The notes: generated from the letters alone by a model not told the origin. Shown: positions 7,463-15,607, numbered from the stretch's first letter. The stretch is DNA of 21,785 nt from 39-52-133 sp041488395 (GCA_041488395.1 JBGPPE010000039.1:1-21785), one strand, 5' to 3'. Made by a program: numbers and translations.

Positions 7463-7697
7463 GTTCTATCCTCCTGTGTGATGCCTGGGCATGGGGCGCT
7501 GATCGAACGGCCAGGATCAGCGAACGGTGAGGCTGCACGGCTGCAGTGTTGGCGGGTGCAGGGAATATATTATTGCACTGTCCAACCCTGGCAGGGGCAA
7601 CATATATCTGCCGAGTGTCTGCTGCTAAGACAATCCTGAACTATGCGAAGTTGCCCGGTGGTTGCCCTGCGGCCGCAGGGTGCAAATAGCGCTTGCC

Positions 7698-8765
7698 TCA
7701 GGCCGGCTTGGCGCGCTCGTATTGCTGCGGCCACGCCACATCCACCCCCAGCTTGCGCGCCGCATGCAGCGGCCAGTAGGGATCGCGCAACAACTCGCGG
7801 GCGAGGAAAACCGCGTCGGCCTGCCCGGTGGCCACGATCTGCTCGGCCTGTGCGGCTGCGGTGATCAGGCCGACGGCGCCTACGGCGATGCCGCTTTCGC
7901 GGCGGATGGCGGCGGCGAAAGGTGTCTGAAAGCCGGGGCCGGCCGGCATGATTGCATCGGGTACTGTGCCGCCGCTGGAGCAGTCGATCAGGTCGACACC
8001 GCTTTCTTTTAGCCAGCGGCAAAGCTGCAGCGACTGCGCCAGATCCCAGCCGCCCTCTGCCCAGTCACTGGCGGAAATGCGCACGAACAGCGGCAGCTGC
8101 TGCGGCCACACCTCGCGCACGGCACGCGCCACTTGCAGCGGCAGGCGGGCACGGTTTTCCAGGCTGCCGCCGTAAGCGTCGCTGCGGCGGTTGCTGAGCG
8201 GTGACAGGAACTGATGCAGCAAATAGCCGTGTGCCATGTGGAGTTCTACCACCTCAAAACCGGCTGACAGACTGCGTTTGGCGGCCGCCACGAAGGCCGC
8301 CACCACTGCATCCATCTCGCCTGCGGCCAATGCGCGTGGCTGCGGCGAGCCGGCAGAAAACGCAACGGCGCTGGGTGCCACTACCTGCCAGCCGCCGTTG
8401 CCCGGCGTCAGCGCACCGCGGCTGAGCCAGGGCGCATCGGTAGAGGCTTTGCGTCCGGCATGGGCCAGCTGGATGGCCGGCACCGCCCCCTGCGCGCGGA
8501 TAAAGCGCGCGATCGGCGCCAGCGCTTCGGTATGGCGCTCCGACCAGAGGCCCATATCCTGCGGCGAGATGCGTCCCTCGGGCGTCACCGCGGTGGCCTC
8601 CACCATCACCAGCCCGGCACCGCCGACAGCACGGCTGCCGAGGTGCACCAGGTGCCAGGTACTGGCAAGGCCATCCTGTGCCGAGTACTGGCACATGGGG
8701 GAAACGAAAACCCGGTTTCTGAATTCCAGCTCGCGCAATGTGTAGGGAGAAAACAGTTTGCTCAT
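7698..8765 (-). CDS. NADPH-dependent flavin oxidoreductase, old yellow enzyme family (YqjM/NamA/XenA class)
   Basis: An FMN-containing TIM-barrel ene-reductase that reduces activated C=C bonds, and in some relatives nitro-compounds, with NAD(P)H in the cytoplasm. The 355-residue length is normal. The N-terminal SPMCQYSA carries Cys25 and Tyr27, which distinguish the thermophilic-like YqjM class from classic yeast-type enzymes. The substrate-binding pair appears in ELHMAHGYLLHQFLSP (His176, His179), followed by RSDAYGGSLENR, and the phosphate-binding end is AVFLARELLRDPYWP. It reads away from the small plus-strand gene at 8916; 150 bases between them must hold both promoters. The physiological substrate cannot be told from sequence. 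Confidence 0.93.
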   Translation of the reverse strand: MSKLFSPYTLRELEFRNRVFVSPMCQYSAQDGLASTWHLVHLGSRAVGGAGLVMVEATAVTPEGRISPQDMGLWSERHTEALAPIARFIRAQGAVPAIQLAHAGRKASTDAPWLSRGALTPGNGGWQVVAPSAVAFSAGSPQPRALAAGEMDAVVAAFVAAAKRSLSAGFEVVELHMAHGYLLHQFLSPLSNRRSDAYGGSLENRARLPLQVARAVREVWPQQLPLFVRISASDWAEGGWDLAQSLQLCRWLKESGVDLIDCSSGGTVPDAIMPAGPGFQTPFAAAIRRESGIAVGAVGLITAAAQAEQIVATGQADAVFLARELLRDPYWPLHAARKLGVDVAWPQQYERAKPA

Positions 8766-8915
8766 ATGCTTGCTTTCGGTGTGGCCGGTATGGCCGTATG
8801 ATCGGAAAAAATGCTAGCGTTACACAATATAAGGCAAGGTAAAAACTGCGCCAATCGCGGGTAAATGTTAAGACACTGTTGGCAGAGTCCGGTTTCATCA
8901 CAGGGAGACAACATC

Positions 8916-9263
8916 ATGCAGGCTGCATTACACGGCAAGACTGTCGAAATCCGTTTGAGCAAAGCCGCCGAGGCCGCCCTGGCGCAGCGCAGCAGCCCGC
9001 TGCTGGTGGAAATGGAACTGCTGTTTTCCTGCCTGCTGCGCAAGCGCGTGCACTTTCTGGAGCAGGCCGGCGAAAGCGTGGCGGTAACCGACAAACTCTC
9101 CCTGCGCCTGCACACCCTGATGACGCGCCACTGCGCCGCTTCCTCCGTGCACGGCGAAACTCCCTCCGATGACTTCCCCATTCAGAATGTGCAGGCCTTT
9201 GTGCCGCACTGGCTCAACATCGACTTCCGCAAGGGGCAGTGGCTGGGGGAGTTCGGGTATTGA
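8916..9263 (+). CDS. Conserved-looking hypothetical protein, 115 residues
   Basis: I do not recognise the family. The ATG at 8916 was chosen because GGGAGA lies 7 bases before it. The protein is soluble, mixed alpha/beta in appearance, with an N-terminal part (MQAALHGKTVEIRLSKAAEAAL) and a C-terminal part (PHWLNIDFRKGQWLGEFGY) rich in aromatic residues. Two cysteines occur in the middle (SCLLRKRVHF and RHCAAS). No signal peptide or membrane helix is seen. It reads away from the OYE-family reductase. Codon use resembles that of its neighbours, so I consider it a genuine gene, but no function can be proposed. Confidence 0.65.
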   Translation: MQAALHGKTVEIRLSKAAEAALAQRSSPLLVEMELLFSCLLRKRVHFLEQAGESVAVTDKLSLRLHTLMTRHCAASSVHGETPSDDFPIQNVQAFVPHWLNIDFRKGQWLGEFGY

Positions 9264-9471
9264 TCCGGCAGACACTGCTGCCCATCCGCGCAAATTCCCT
9301 TGCCCTGGCAATGGCTGTTCTTGTGCGACACCAGCAATCCTTCTGGTCGCAGCTGCCTGAAAGACTTTTCGTGCAGCGCGGGGTGAGGGCAGTAGCCTGG
9401 TCAACGAAACCCGCAGCGCCCCGTTAATCGCACTGGTAGTGACTGATAAACCCAATGCAAAGGAGCTGTTC

Positions 9472-9873
9472 ATGAAGCACATCCCGAAAAATTCCATCCC
9501 GCAATGGCGCGGCCTCAGCCTGGTGGCCGGCGCATTCTGCCTGGCCATGGCGGCCAATGTGTATGCCGAAGAAACCAGCAAACCCTGTGTCGAAGACGCT
9601 GCCAGATTCTGCAAGGGCGTGCAGCAGGGCGAAGGGCGCATCGCCAGATGCATGAAGGAGCACGAGAATGAACTCTCCCCCGCCTGCAAGCAGAACATCG
9701 CCAAGGCCAGGGAGCGCGTGAAGGAATTTGCCGAAGCCTGCAAGGCCGATGCCGAGAAGAGCTGCAAAGACATCAAACCCGGCGGTGGCCGCATCCTGCG
9801 CTGCCTCAAACAACATGAAGACACCCTCTCGCCGGCCTGCAAGGAAGAAATGCAGAACAAGCGCCGCAAATAA
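9472..9873 (+). CDS. Secreted cysteine-rich repeat protein (GLG1/FGFR-type Cys-rich repeats)
   Basis: The 133-residue protein has a signal peptide (about 1-34, ending ANVYA before EETSKPC) and two Cys-rich repeats of about 45 residues. Each has the pattern C-x(5-7)-C-x(9-11)-GxGRIxxC(L/M)K-x(2)-E-x(3)-LSPACK; the motif EGRIARCMKEHENELSPACK recurs as GGRILRCLKQHEDTLSPACK. This matches the Cys-rich GLG1-type repeat found in eukaryotic Golgi glycoprotein 1 and in many proteobacterial periplasmic proteins of unknown role. Cysteines are evenly spaced and probably all disulfide-bonded in the periplasm. The ATG at 9472 has GGAG 7 bases before it; an earlier in-frame start would spoil the signal peptide. 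Confidence 0.85.
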   Translation: MKHIPKNSIPQWRGLSLVAGAFCLAMAANVYAEETSKPCVEDAARFCKGVQQGEGRIARCMKEHENELSPACKQNIAKARERVKEFAEACKADAEKSCKDIKPGGGRILRCLKQHEDTLSPACKEEMQNKRRK

Positions 9874-9876
9874 GAT

Positions 9877-9907
9877 CGTTCGTGGTGAGCTTGTCGAACC
9901 ATGAACG
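9877..9907. repeat. REP-type palindrome overlapping the next gene's start
   Basis: CGTTCGTGGT pairs with ACCATGAACG with a single G-T type mismatch, around the centre GAGCTTGTCGA. Its reverse complement matches the core of the palindrome at 10801-10841 in 30 of 31 positions. It begins only a few bases after the stop codon of the Cys-rich gene, and its right arm contains the ATG at 9901. Confidence 0.85.
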
Positions 9908-10290
9908 AATACCTCCGCCCCTGGAAACTCATCACGCTGGCCATCGGCATCGCTCTGCTGATCGCCGGCGCTTTCTATTACCAGGCCCCGGATTGGGACA
10001 TCCCGATCAGCTTCATCATGGCCATCCTCGCCTACCTCACCGCACCGTGGTCATTGCGCGTGCTGCTGGAGCGCAGGTGGCAGCACCTGCCGGGCGCACT
10101 GTTCGCCACCTGGTTCACCGTGGATGGCTGTTACTGGCTGTACTGGCACTACATGAACCCCGCTGCGCTGGAGGCGATGCGCGAAGCGAATTTCTTCGCT
10201 TCACTTGCCCTTTACGGAGTCTGTGGCGTGGTGTGGTTGTATCGGGGGAGTTTGCGGGGCCTCTTCAAGACAATCAAGCGCAGCTATTAA
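9901..10290 (+). CDS. Small integral membrane protein, 129 residues
   Basis: Unknown family. There are four probable membrane helices (about 9-27, 36-52, 64-84 with WFTVDGCYWLYW, and 98-118), short loops and a basic C-terminus (LFKTIKRSY). The first plausible start is the ATG at 9901, which is inside the right arm of a REP-type palindrome; the only purine-rich stretch before it is GGTGAG about 12 bases upstream, in the left arm and loop. No later in-frame ATG would keep the first helix. The gene is flanked by inverted copies of the same palindrome (9877 and 10801) together with the DUF3301 gene. Confidence 0.7.
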   Translation: MNEYLRPWKLITLAIGIALLIAGAFYYQAPDWDIPISFIMAILAYLTAPWSLRVLLERRWQHLPGALFATWFTVDGCYWLYWHYMNPAALEAMREANFFASLALYGVCGVVWLYRGSLRGLFKTIKRSY

Positions 10291-10375
10291 AGTGACGGCA
10301 TCCGATGCTCAAGATCGAGGAGACTGGCAGTTTCTCGCCTTTGCCGGCGGCGCCCGGCCCACGTGAGGGCAAGCC

Positions 10376-10693
10376 TCAGGGCAATATCTGATACGGTTCC
10401 AGCGTGACCGATTCGAGCTGGTCACCCAGCAGGATGAGCTGGCCTTCGCGGCGGGTATTGCCGGTCTCGCTGAATTCAAAGCGATAGGTGCGGTGAAACA
10501 CGCGGCGGTCGGCGGGGTTGCGCGCCAGGCGCAGCCGGGTGCTGGCGACGGTGTCATCGAGAAATTGCAGATCCAGTTCGTCGCACACTTTCTTGCCGGC
10601 CTTGCGCGCCACTTCCAGTGCGTGCAGGCTGTTGAGCCAGTACCAGCCCAGCGCGAGCAGGGTAATCAGCAGCAGCCAGCTTGGGGTATCCAT
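10376..10693 (-). CDS. DUF3301 family membrane-anchored protein
   Basis: The 105-residue protein has one N-terminal membrane helix (about 5-22, WLLLITLLALGWYWLNSL) followed by a soluble domain. The segments ARKAGKKVCDELDLQFLDDTVA and RTYRFEFSETGNTRREGQLILLGDQLESV are the two conserved blocks of DUF3301, a small proteobacterial family of unknown function. The protein is complete and of normal length. It converges with the small membrane protein gene at 9901-10290 and lies downstream of mqo on the same strand, separated from it by two palindromes. Confidence 0.82.
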   Translation of the reverse strand: MDTPSWLLLITLLALGWYWLNSLHALEVARKAGKKVCDELDLQFLDDTVASTRLRLARNPADRRVFHRTYRFEFSETGNTRREGQLILLGDQLESVTLEPYQILP

Positions 10694-10747
10694 ACGGTCG
10701 TTATTCTTTATTCTTGAATTGGGGGCGGGGAGCGTTGAATAAGTCCG

Positions 10748-10774
10748 TTCGCCCTGAGTGTGTCGAAGGGTGAA
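10748..10774. repeat. Second type of REP-like palindrome
   Basis: TTCGCCCT pairs with AGGGTGAA with one mismatch around GAGTGTGTCGA. The centre TGTCGA is shared with the neighbouring element, and the sequence belongs to the common intergenic type 'TTCGCCCTGAG...GTCGAAGGGTGAA' seen in many proteobacterial genomes (from memory, not searched). Confidence 0.65.
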
Positions 10775-10800
10775 TTACGCTGCACGTTGATTTGCGGTTG

Positions 10801-10841
10801 TCCTCCGTTCATGGTTCGACAGGCTCACCACGAACGGAGGA
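10801..10841. repeat. REP-type palindrome downstream of mqo
   Basis: TCCTCCGTTCATGGT pairs with ACCACGAACGGAGGA (14 of 15 pairs) around TCGACAGGCTC. The core 10805-10835 is the inverted copy of the element at 9877-9907 with one difference. It sits 18 bases past the mqo stop codon and could act as the 3' stabilising hairpin or weak terminator of the mqo transcript; there is no T run. Confidence 0.85.
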
Positions 10842-10858
10842 GCTGCGCTGCGTCTCCC

Positions 10859-12346
10859 TTAACCGCGCACCAAGCCCAGCGTTTCCAGATTCCGCTTGCG
10901 CACCACCTGCAACAACTCCACATTGTCGATCAGCGATTGGCCATAGGAAGGCACCATGGCCTGCATGTGGCTTTGCCATGCGCTGCTTTGCATCTGCTGG
11001 GCGAAGCAGCGCTCGATGATGCGGATCATCGCCGGCACCGAGGTGGAGGCGCCGGGTGATGCACCGAGCAGGGCGGCGAGGGTGCCGTCGGCGGCGTGGA
11101 CGACTTCGGTGCCGAATTCGAGGCGGCCGCCTTTCTGGCTGCACTGCTTGATGATCTGCACGCGCTGGCCGGCGTGGGCCAGGTGCCAGTCTTCATTGCG
11201 GGCAGTGGGGTAGAAGTGGTGCAGCGCGCTCAGGCGTTGCTGGCGCGTCTGCATCACTTCGCCGATCAGATAGCGGGTCAGGTTCATGTTGTCCCAGCCG
11301 GCTGCCATCATCGGCTTGAGGTTGGTGGGCGTCACCGACTTGAGCAGGTCGAGGAATGACCCCTGCTTGAGGAACTTGGTGGAGAAGCCGGCATAGGGGC
11401 CGAACAGCAGCGCCGGCTTGCCGTTGATGATGCGCGTATCCAGGTGCGGCACCGACATCGGCGGTGCGCCCAGCGGCGCCTTGCCATACACCTTGGAGTG
11501 GTGCTGGCGCACGATGTCCGGGTTCTGACACACCAGCCACTGTCCGCTCACCGGGAAGCCGCCATAGCCGCGGCTTTCCGGGATGCCGGATTTCTGCAGC
11601 AGCGGCAGCGCGCCGCCGCCCGCGCCGAGAAACACGAAGCCGGCGTTGATGGTGCGGCTGTGGTTGTTTTTGTTGTCGTGCACGTGCACGTGCCAGCGGC
11701 CGTGCTTGTCCTGCTTGAGACTGCGCACCGCGTGGTTGAGCAGCAGCTGGAAATTGGGGTTCTCGCTCAGGCTGGCAATCATGCCGCGCGTGAGTGCGCC
11801 GAAGTCGATGTCGCTGCCGTAGGGCACGCGCGTGGCGGCCACCGGCTGCGCCGGGTCGCGCTGCTGCATGATCAGCGGCATCCAGCGCTGCAGCACGGCG
11901 GGGTCTTCGCTGAATTCCATGTCGGCAAACTGCGGATGCGCACTCAGCGCGGCATGGCGCTTGCGCAGAAACGCCACATCTTCCTTGCCCCAGACAAAGC
12001 TCTGGTGCGGCGTGGCATTGATGAAAGTAGTGGGCGGTGGCAACTGTTTCTGTTCCACCAGGTAGGAGAGCAACTGCAGCGTCACTTCGAAATCGGCATT
12101 GATCGCCAGCGCGCGCTTCACCTCGACGTGGCCGTTGGCTTGCAGCGGCGTGTAGTTCAGCTCGCAGTAGCCGGCATGGCCGGTGCCGGCGTTGTTCCAG
12201 CCATCCGTGCTCTCGTGCGCCACATGGTCCAGCCGCTCCACCAGGGCGACCTTGAGGGTGGGGTCGAGCTGCATCAGCATGGTGCCGAGCGTGGCGCTCA
12301 TTACGCCGCCGCCGACCAGCAGAACATCAACATTGATTGTGGACAT
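10859..12346 (-). CDS. mqo: Malate:quinone oxidoreductase
   Basis: Mqo is a membrane-associated FAD enzyme that oxidises malate to oxaloacetate and passes electrons to quinone, replacing or supplementing malate dehydrogenase in the TCA cycle. The protein is 495 residues, as usual. It begins STINVDVLLVGGGVMSATLG (FAD-binding Rossmann motif GGGVMSATLG), and has EQKQLPPPTTFINATPHQSFVWG, PESRGYGGFPVSGQWL, GPYAGFSTKFLKQG and the C-terminal segment MVPSYGQSLIDN typical of the family. I chose the ATG at 12346 over upstream starts because homologues begin there and AGGAAG lies just before it. It diverges from the thioredoxin gene. Confidence 0.97.
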   Translation of the reverse strand: MSTINVDVLLVGGGVMSATLGTMLMQLDPTLKVALVERLDHVAHESTDGWNNAGTGHAGYCELNYTPLQANGHVEVKRALAINADFEVTLQLLSYLVEQKQLPPPTTFINATPHQSFVWGKEDVAFLRKRHAALSAHPQFADMEFSEDPAVLQRWMPLIMQQRDPAQPVAATRVPYGSDIDFGALTRGMIASLSENPNFQLLLNHAVRSLKQDKHGRWHVHVHDNKNNHSRTINAGFVFLGAGGGALPLLQKSGIPESRGYGGFPVSGQWLVCQNPDIVRQHHSKVYGKAPLGAPPMSVPHLDTRIINGKPALLFGPYAGFSTKFLKQGSFLDLLKSVTPTNLKPMMAAGWDNMNLTRYLIGEVMQTRQQRLSALHHFYPTARNEDWHLAHAGQRVQIIKQCSQKGGRLEFGTEVVHAADGTLAALLGASPGASTSVPAMIRIIERCFAQQMQSSAWQSHMQAMVPSYGQSLIDNVELLQVVRKRNLETLGLVRG

Positions 12347-12564
12347 GAATCGTTTACTTCCTGACTGCGTGTGGTTGGGAGAAACTCTGGCGGCCGACCG
12401 TAGCGGCCGCACATGGGAGGTGGCGATTTTACCATCAGCTGGCTAAGATAGCCCCCGCGTCCGTGCTGCGCGGCCAGCTTTCGATGAGCAGGCACTGTTC
12501 GGTTTATCGGCTGGCGGCGCAATGGCGGGGGAGTTGGCATATTCAGTTACGCGGGGACCTGAGC

Positions 12565-12960
12565 ATGGATTGGCCGTTTTATCTTTTTGTCGGACTGGTG
12601 GCAGCGATGTACCTGTTCCAGTTTTATATTGCACGGCGGGCAAGGCGCGCCGAAGGCAGGGCAGTGCCTGACACGGCAGCGGTGGATGGAGCGGCTCAGT
12701 CTATGCGCCGGCGCGTGTATTACTTTTATGCACCGCACTGCGGCCCGTGTCGGGCGATGACGCCGCTGGTGGAACGTATGCAGACGACGCATGCCAACCT
12801 GATCAAGATCAATATCGAAGAAGCGCAGGAGCTGGCCAGGGCTTTCCATATCGCCGCCACGCCCAGCTTTGTGCTGGTGCAGGATGGGGTGATACGCCGC
12901 GTGCATCTCGGGGCGCAAAGCGAGAAGAAGCTGCAGGAGATGCTGACAGCTGCGGATTAG
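12565..12960 (+). CDS. Membrane-anchored thioredoxin-fold protein
   Basis: A 131-residue protein with one N-terminal membrane helix (about 4-21, PFYLFVGLVAAMYLFQFY), a basic stretch RRARR, and a thioredoxin domain (about 49-131). The redox motif is CGPC (59-62) and the cis-proline is in ATPSF (Pro100). The residue before the first cysteine is His rather than the usual Trp (HCGPC). Following the positive-inside rule, the RRARR stretch after the helix places the thioredoxin domain in the cytoplasm, which would be unusual for an anchored thioredoxin; the topology is not certain. The start ATG at 12565 was chosen since the upstream in-frame region has no coding character. Confidence 0.85.
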   Translation: MDWPFYLFVGLVAAMYLFQFYIARRARRAEGRAVPDTAAVDGAAQSMRRRVYYFYAPHCGPCRAMTPLVERMQTTHANLIKINIEEAQELARAFHIAATPSFVLVQDGVIRRVHLGAQSEKKLQEMLTAAD

Positions 12961-13050
12961 CGGCCTGTTGCAGGAATGGCAGCAAACGATTTAGTTTTTT
13001 TCATGGCTACGTTACCATGAGTTCGGTGACTGAAATTTTCGGGATAAGCG

Positions 13051-14814
13051 GTGCTAAAAAAACTGGGTAAATATGAGATCAGGCGCGAGCTTGGCCGGGG
13101 TGCGATGGGTATCGTGTACGAGGGGTTTGATCCCTTTATCGAGCGCACCGTCGCCATCAAGACCATCCAGAAATCGCTGATAGATCAATCCGAAGCCGCC
13201 GAGATATTTGGCCGCTTCCGCCGCGAAGCACAGGCCGCCGGCCGCCTCAGCCACCCCAATATTGTTGCCATCTACGAATACGGCGAAGAAGGCGACATGG
13301 CATTTATTGCCATGGAGCTGCTCGCGGGGGTGGAGCTGAAAGAGCATTTCGATAACGCCAAAAAATTCCAGATCAGCGAAGCCGCCAACATCATGTACCA
13401 GCTGCTGGAAGCGCTGGAATATTCGCATGGTCGCGGCGTGGTGCATCGCGACATCAAGCCGTCCAATATCCTGATTACCCCGGGTGACAGAATCCAGGGC
13501 GACAGAATAAAGATCGCCGACTTCGGCATCGCCAAGATCGAGTCTTCCGATCTCACGCAGGCGGGCACGGTGCTCGGCACCCCGGTTTACATGTCGCCTG
13601 AACAATTCATGGGACAGAACGTGGACGGACGCAGCGACCTCTATTCCGCTGGCGTTCTGCTCTATCAGCTGCTCACCGGCGAGCGCCCCTTCAGCGGCAG
13701 CAACCTGACCATGATCATGCAGAAGGTGATGCATCAGGCGCCGGTGCTGCCGGGCGAGCTGAAAATTCCGGGGGTGTCGAAGGCGCTGGATGAAGTGGTG
13801 AAGAAAGCGCTGGCCAAGCGCCCGCAAGACCGCTTCCAGACGGCCGCAGAGTTTTTAAAGTCACTCAGGCTGGCCTTGGCGCCTCCCCAGCCCGTGGGCG
13901 GCAGCGCCGATGCAGAGAGAACACTCAAGCTCGAAGCAGCCGCCGCGACACAGGGGGGAAATCAGCTCAGCGCGGCAGTCGCCTTTAATCTGGCCGACTT
14001 CGAAAACCGTCTGGCGCAATCGCGCCGTGAAATCAGCAGCGAGATCAGCCAGTCCGTCATTTACAAAGAGCCGGAAGTAGAAGAGCCGACGCTGAAAATT
14101 GCCGCCGCGGTTGCACCCGTGCAAAAGGTTGCAGAGGTGCCCGCACCCGCGCTATCCGGCTTGCTGGCGAGCCTGGCGCTGGAAGCAAAACAGAATTTGG
14201 ACAGCAGGCAGTCCAGCGATGAGGACAAACAGGCGCGGGCTCGTCGCGTGCACGACGCACTGGAGCACGTGCTCAAATTCTTTATTCCGTTTGCCCGCCA
14301 TGTGAATGCCGTGGAGCCCGCCATCAAGCGCATATACCGCCTGGATGCGAGAGCTGTGTTCAGCAACCTGAAGTGGCAGGGCGCGACGGTTGACTATCGC
14401 AAGCAGAGCATGGCGGAAGAGGCACATTGGGCTTATGTCGCCTTCAGCGTTAACCTGGTTGCACCAGAGCCGCTGCTGCTCAAGCGACCATGGGGACAAT
14501 TTGATGCGCTGAAACGAGAGCTGCAGCACCTGCGGCTGCGCGTGCTGGATGATCTGGATGAGATCCACAAAAGACCCACTCAGGAATGGCTGGAGGCGCG
14601 CCTGGACCCTGCTTTACCGCTGCAGATCAGCTTTCAGGGCAACTATGAAACGGACAAGATAGATGTGGTCACCCGCAACCTGGAAGATTTCGGCCAGATT
14701 TCATTCACACTTGAACCGGCCGCTATCACTCAGCCATTGCTGGATGAACTGGGGCTGTTCCTGATCGGGCGCAGCGAGAAACTTCCCGCGATTCTGCGTG
14801 GCAGTGGTAAATGA
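13051..14814 (+). CDS. Hanks-type serine/threonine protein kinase with unknown C-terminal domain
   Basis: The 587-residue protein starts at GTG 13051. The kinase domain spans about 7-275 and is complete: glycine loop GRGAMG (15-20), VAIK with Lys37, alpha-C Glu59, HRDIKPSN (132-139) with catalytic Asp134, DFG (157-159), activation loop with GTVLGTPVYMSPEQ (172-185), and SDLYSAG. It should therefore be active. After it comes an Ala/Glu-rich linker (about 277-395) and a C-terminal domain (about 395-587) that I do not recognise, with repeated aromatic and charged blocks (HVLKFFIPFARHVNAVEPAIKR, EEAHWAYVAFSVNL). There is no membrane helix and no PASTA, WD40 or TPR repeats, so it is probably a cytoplasmic kinase. 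No phosphatase or FHA partner gene is adjacent. Confidence 0.93.
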   Translation: MLKKLGKYEIRRELGRGAMGIVYEGFDPFIERTVAIKTIQKSLIDQSEAAEIFGRFRREAQAAGRLSHPNIVAIYEYGEEGDMAFIAMELLAGVELKEHFDNAKKFQISEAANIMYQLLEALEYSHGRGVVHRDIKPSNILITPGDRIQGDRIKIADFGIAKIESSDLTQAGTVLGTPVYMSPEQFMGQNVDGRSDLYSAGVLLYQLLTGERPFSGSNLTMIMQKVMHQAPVLPGELKIPGVSKALDEVVKKALAKRPQDRFQTAAEFLKSLRLALAPPQPVGGSADAERTLKLEAAAATQGGNQLSAAVAFNLADFENRLAQSRREISSEISQSVIYKEPEVEEPTLKIAAAVAPVQKVAEVPAPALSGLLASLALEAKQNLDSRQSSDEDKQARARRVHDALEHVLKFFIPFARHVNAVEPAIKRIYRLDARAVFSNLKWQGATVDYRKQSMAEEAHWAYVAFSVNLVAPEPLLLKRPWGQFDALKRELQHLRLRVLDDLDEIHKRPTQEWLEARLDPALPLQISFQGNYETDKIDVVTRNLEDFGQISFTLEPAAITQPLLDELGLFLIGRSEKLPAILRGSGK

Positions 14815-14911
14815 GTGTATTGGTACGACAGGCAAAAACAGGCCCATAACGGAAGCTGGCTATCGGCAGCTACAGGGAAGTGTGGCAATTGCCATGACCT
14901 GATACAAGCAA

Positions 14912-15607
14912 TCAAATAACAGCCAGTCGGTAACCCACACCAACTTCCGTCAGCAGGAAACGTGGGCGTGCAGGATCTTTTTCAAGTTTGTGGCGCAGGA
15001 TGCCCATATAGATACGCAGATAGTGCGCACGCTCCACATAGTTTGGCCCCCAGACTTCTTTGAGCAGCAAGCGATGCGTCAGCACCTTGCCTGCATGCTT
15101 TACCAGCACGGTTAGCAGGCGGTATTCAATCGGGGTGAGATGAACCTCTGCGCCACTGACGGTGACCTTGCGGTGAACCATGTCCACCCTCAATTCGTCC
15201 AGGCAAAAGACGCCTTCTTCATCCCCGTTCGCAGCAGAAGAAACATGGCGCAATGCCACGCGTATCCGCGCCAGCAATTCACCTACGCCGAAAGGTTTGA
15301 TCAGATAATCATCCGCTCCCGCATCCAGAGCGGAAATTTTGTCACTTTCTTGTGAACGTGCGGACAGGATGATGACGGGCACGGAAGACCATGTACGCAA
15401 CTCCTTGACTACTTCGATGCCATCCATATCGGGCAGGCCGAGATCGAGAATGACCAGTTCCGGCTTACGCGTTGCAGCCTCAGTCAAACCCTGCTTGCCG
15501 GTTTCCGCTTCAATTACCTGATAGCCTTCCGCAGCCAGCGCAGTCCGCAGAAAGCGTCGTATCTGCGCTTCGTCTTCGATGACGATTATGGTGCTGGAAT
15601 TGTTCAT
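14912..15607 (-). CDS. kdpE: Response regulator of the KdpDE two-component system (OmpR family)
   Basis: The 231-residue protein has an N-terminal receiver domain with the acidic pair Glu11/Asp12, phospho-acceptor Asp55 (LVILDLGLPDMDG), Ser82 and Lys104 (DDYLIKPF), and a C-terminal winged-helix DNA-binding domain (about 131-231; HLTPIEYRLLTVLVKHAGKVLTH, VEARAHYLRIYMGILRHKLE-like pattern and the ending TEVGVGYRLAVI). In known systems KdpE activates kdpFABC when potassium is low or under osmotic stress. It overlaps kdpD by 4 bases (ATGA). No kdp ATPase genes follow: the next gene, the Ser/Thr kinase, lies on the other strand. Target genes must therefore be elsewhere or different. Confidence 0.95.
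   Translation of the reverse strand: MNNSSTIIVIEDEAQIRRFLRTALAAEGYQVIEAETGKQGLTEAATRKPELVILDLGLPDMDGIEVVKELRTWSSVPVIILSARSQESDKISALDAGADDYLIKPFGVGELLARIRVALRHVSSAANGDEEGVFCLDELRVDMVHRKVTVSGAEVHLTPIEYRLLTVLVKHAGKVLTHRLLLKEVWGPNYVERAHYLRIYMGILRHKLEKDPARPRFLLTEVGVGYRLAVI

Noticed and set aside
7665..7680. Perfect palindrome CCCTGCGGCCGCAGGG after the OYE-family gene
   Set aside because: It has no loop of useful size and no T run on either strand, so I did not call it a terminator. It may still be a weak 3' hairpin.
9264..9471. Search for a tRNA or small RNA gene in the gap before the Cys-rich gene
   Set aside because: No tRNA T-loop motif or cloverleaf pairing was found, and no terminator-like hairpin with a T run.
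11444..12364. A 306-codon plus-strand open frame opposite mqo
   Set aside because: Shadow of mqo; composition is His/Ala/Val-rich without recognisable domains.
12347..12564. Riboswitch or operator in the mqo/thioredoxin divergent gap
   Set aside because: Only a GC-rich partial inverted repeat (GCGGCCG...CGGCCGC, about 12390-12410) was seen; no known riboswitch core or regulator consensus was recognised.
14883..14894. 12-bp palindrome TGGCAATTGCCA between the Ser/Thr kinase and kdpE
   Set aside because: Single short palindrome without a T run or a matching second site; not enough to call an operator or terminator.
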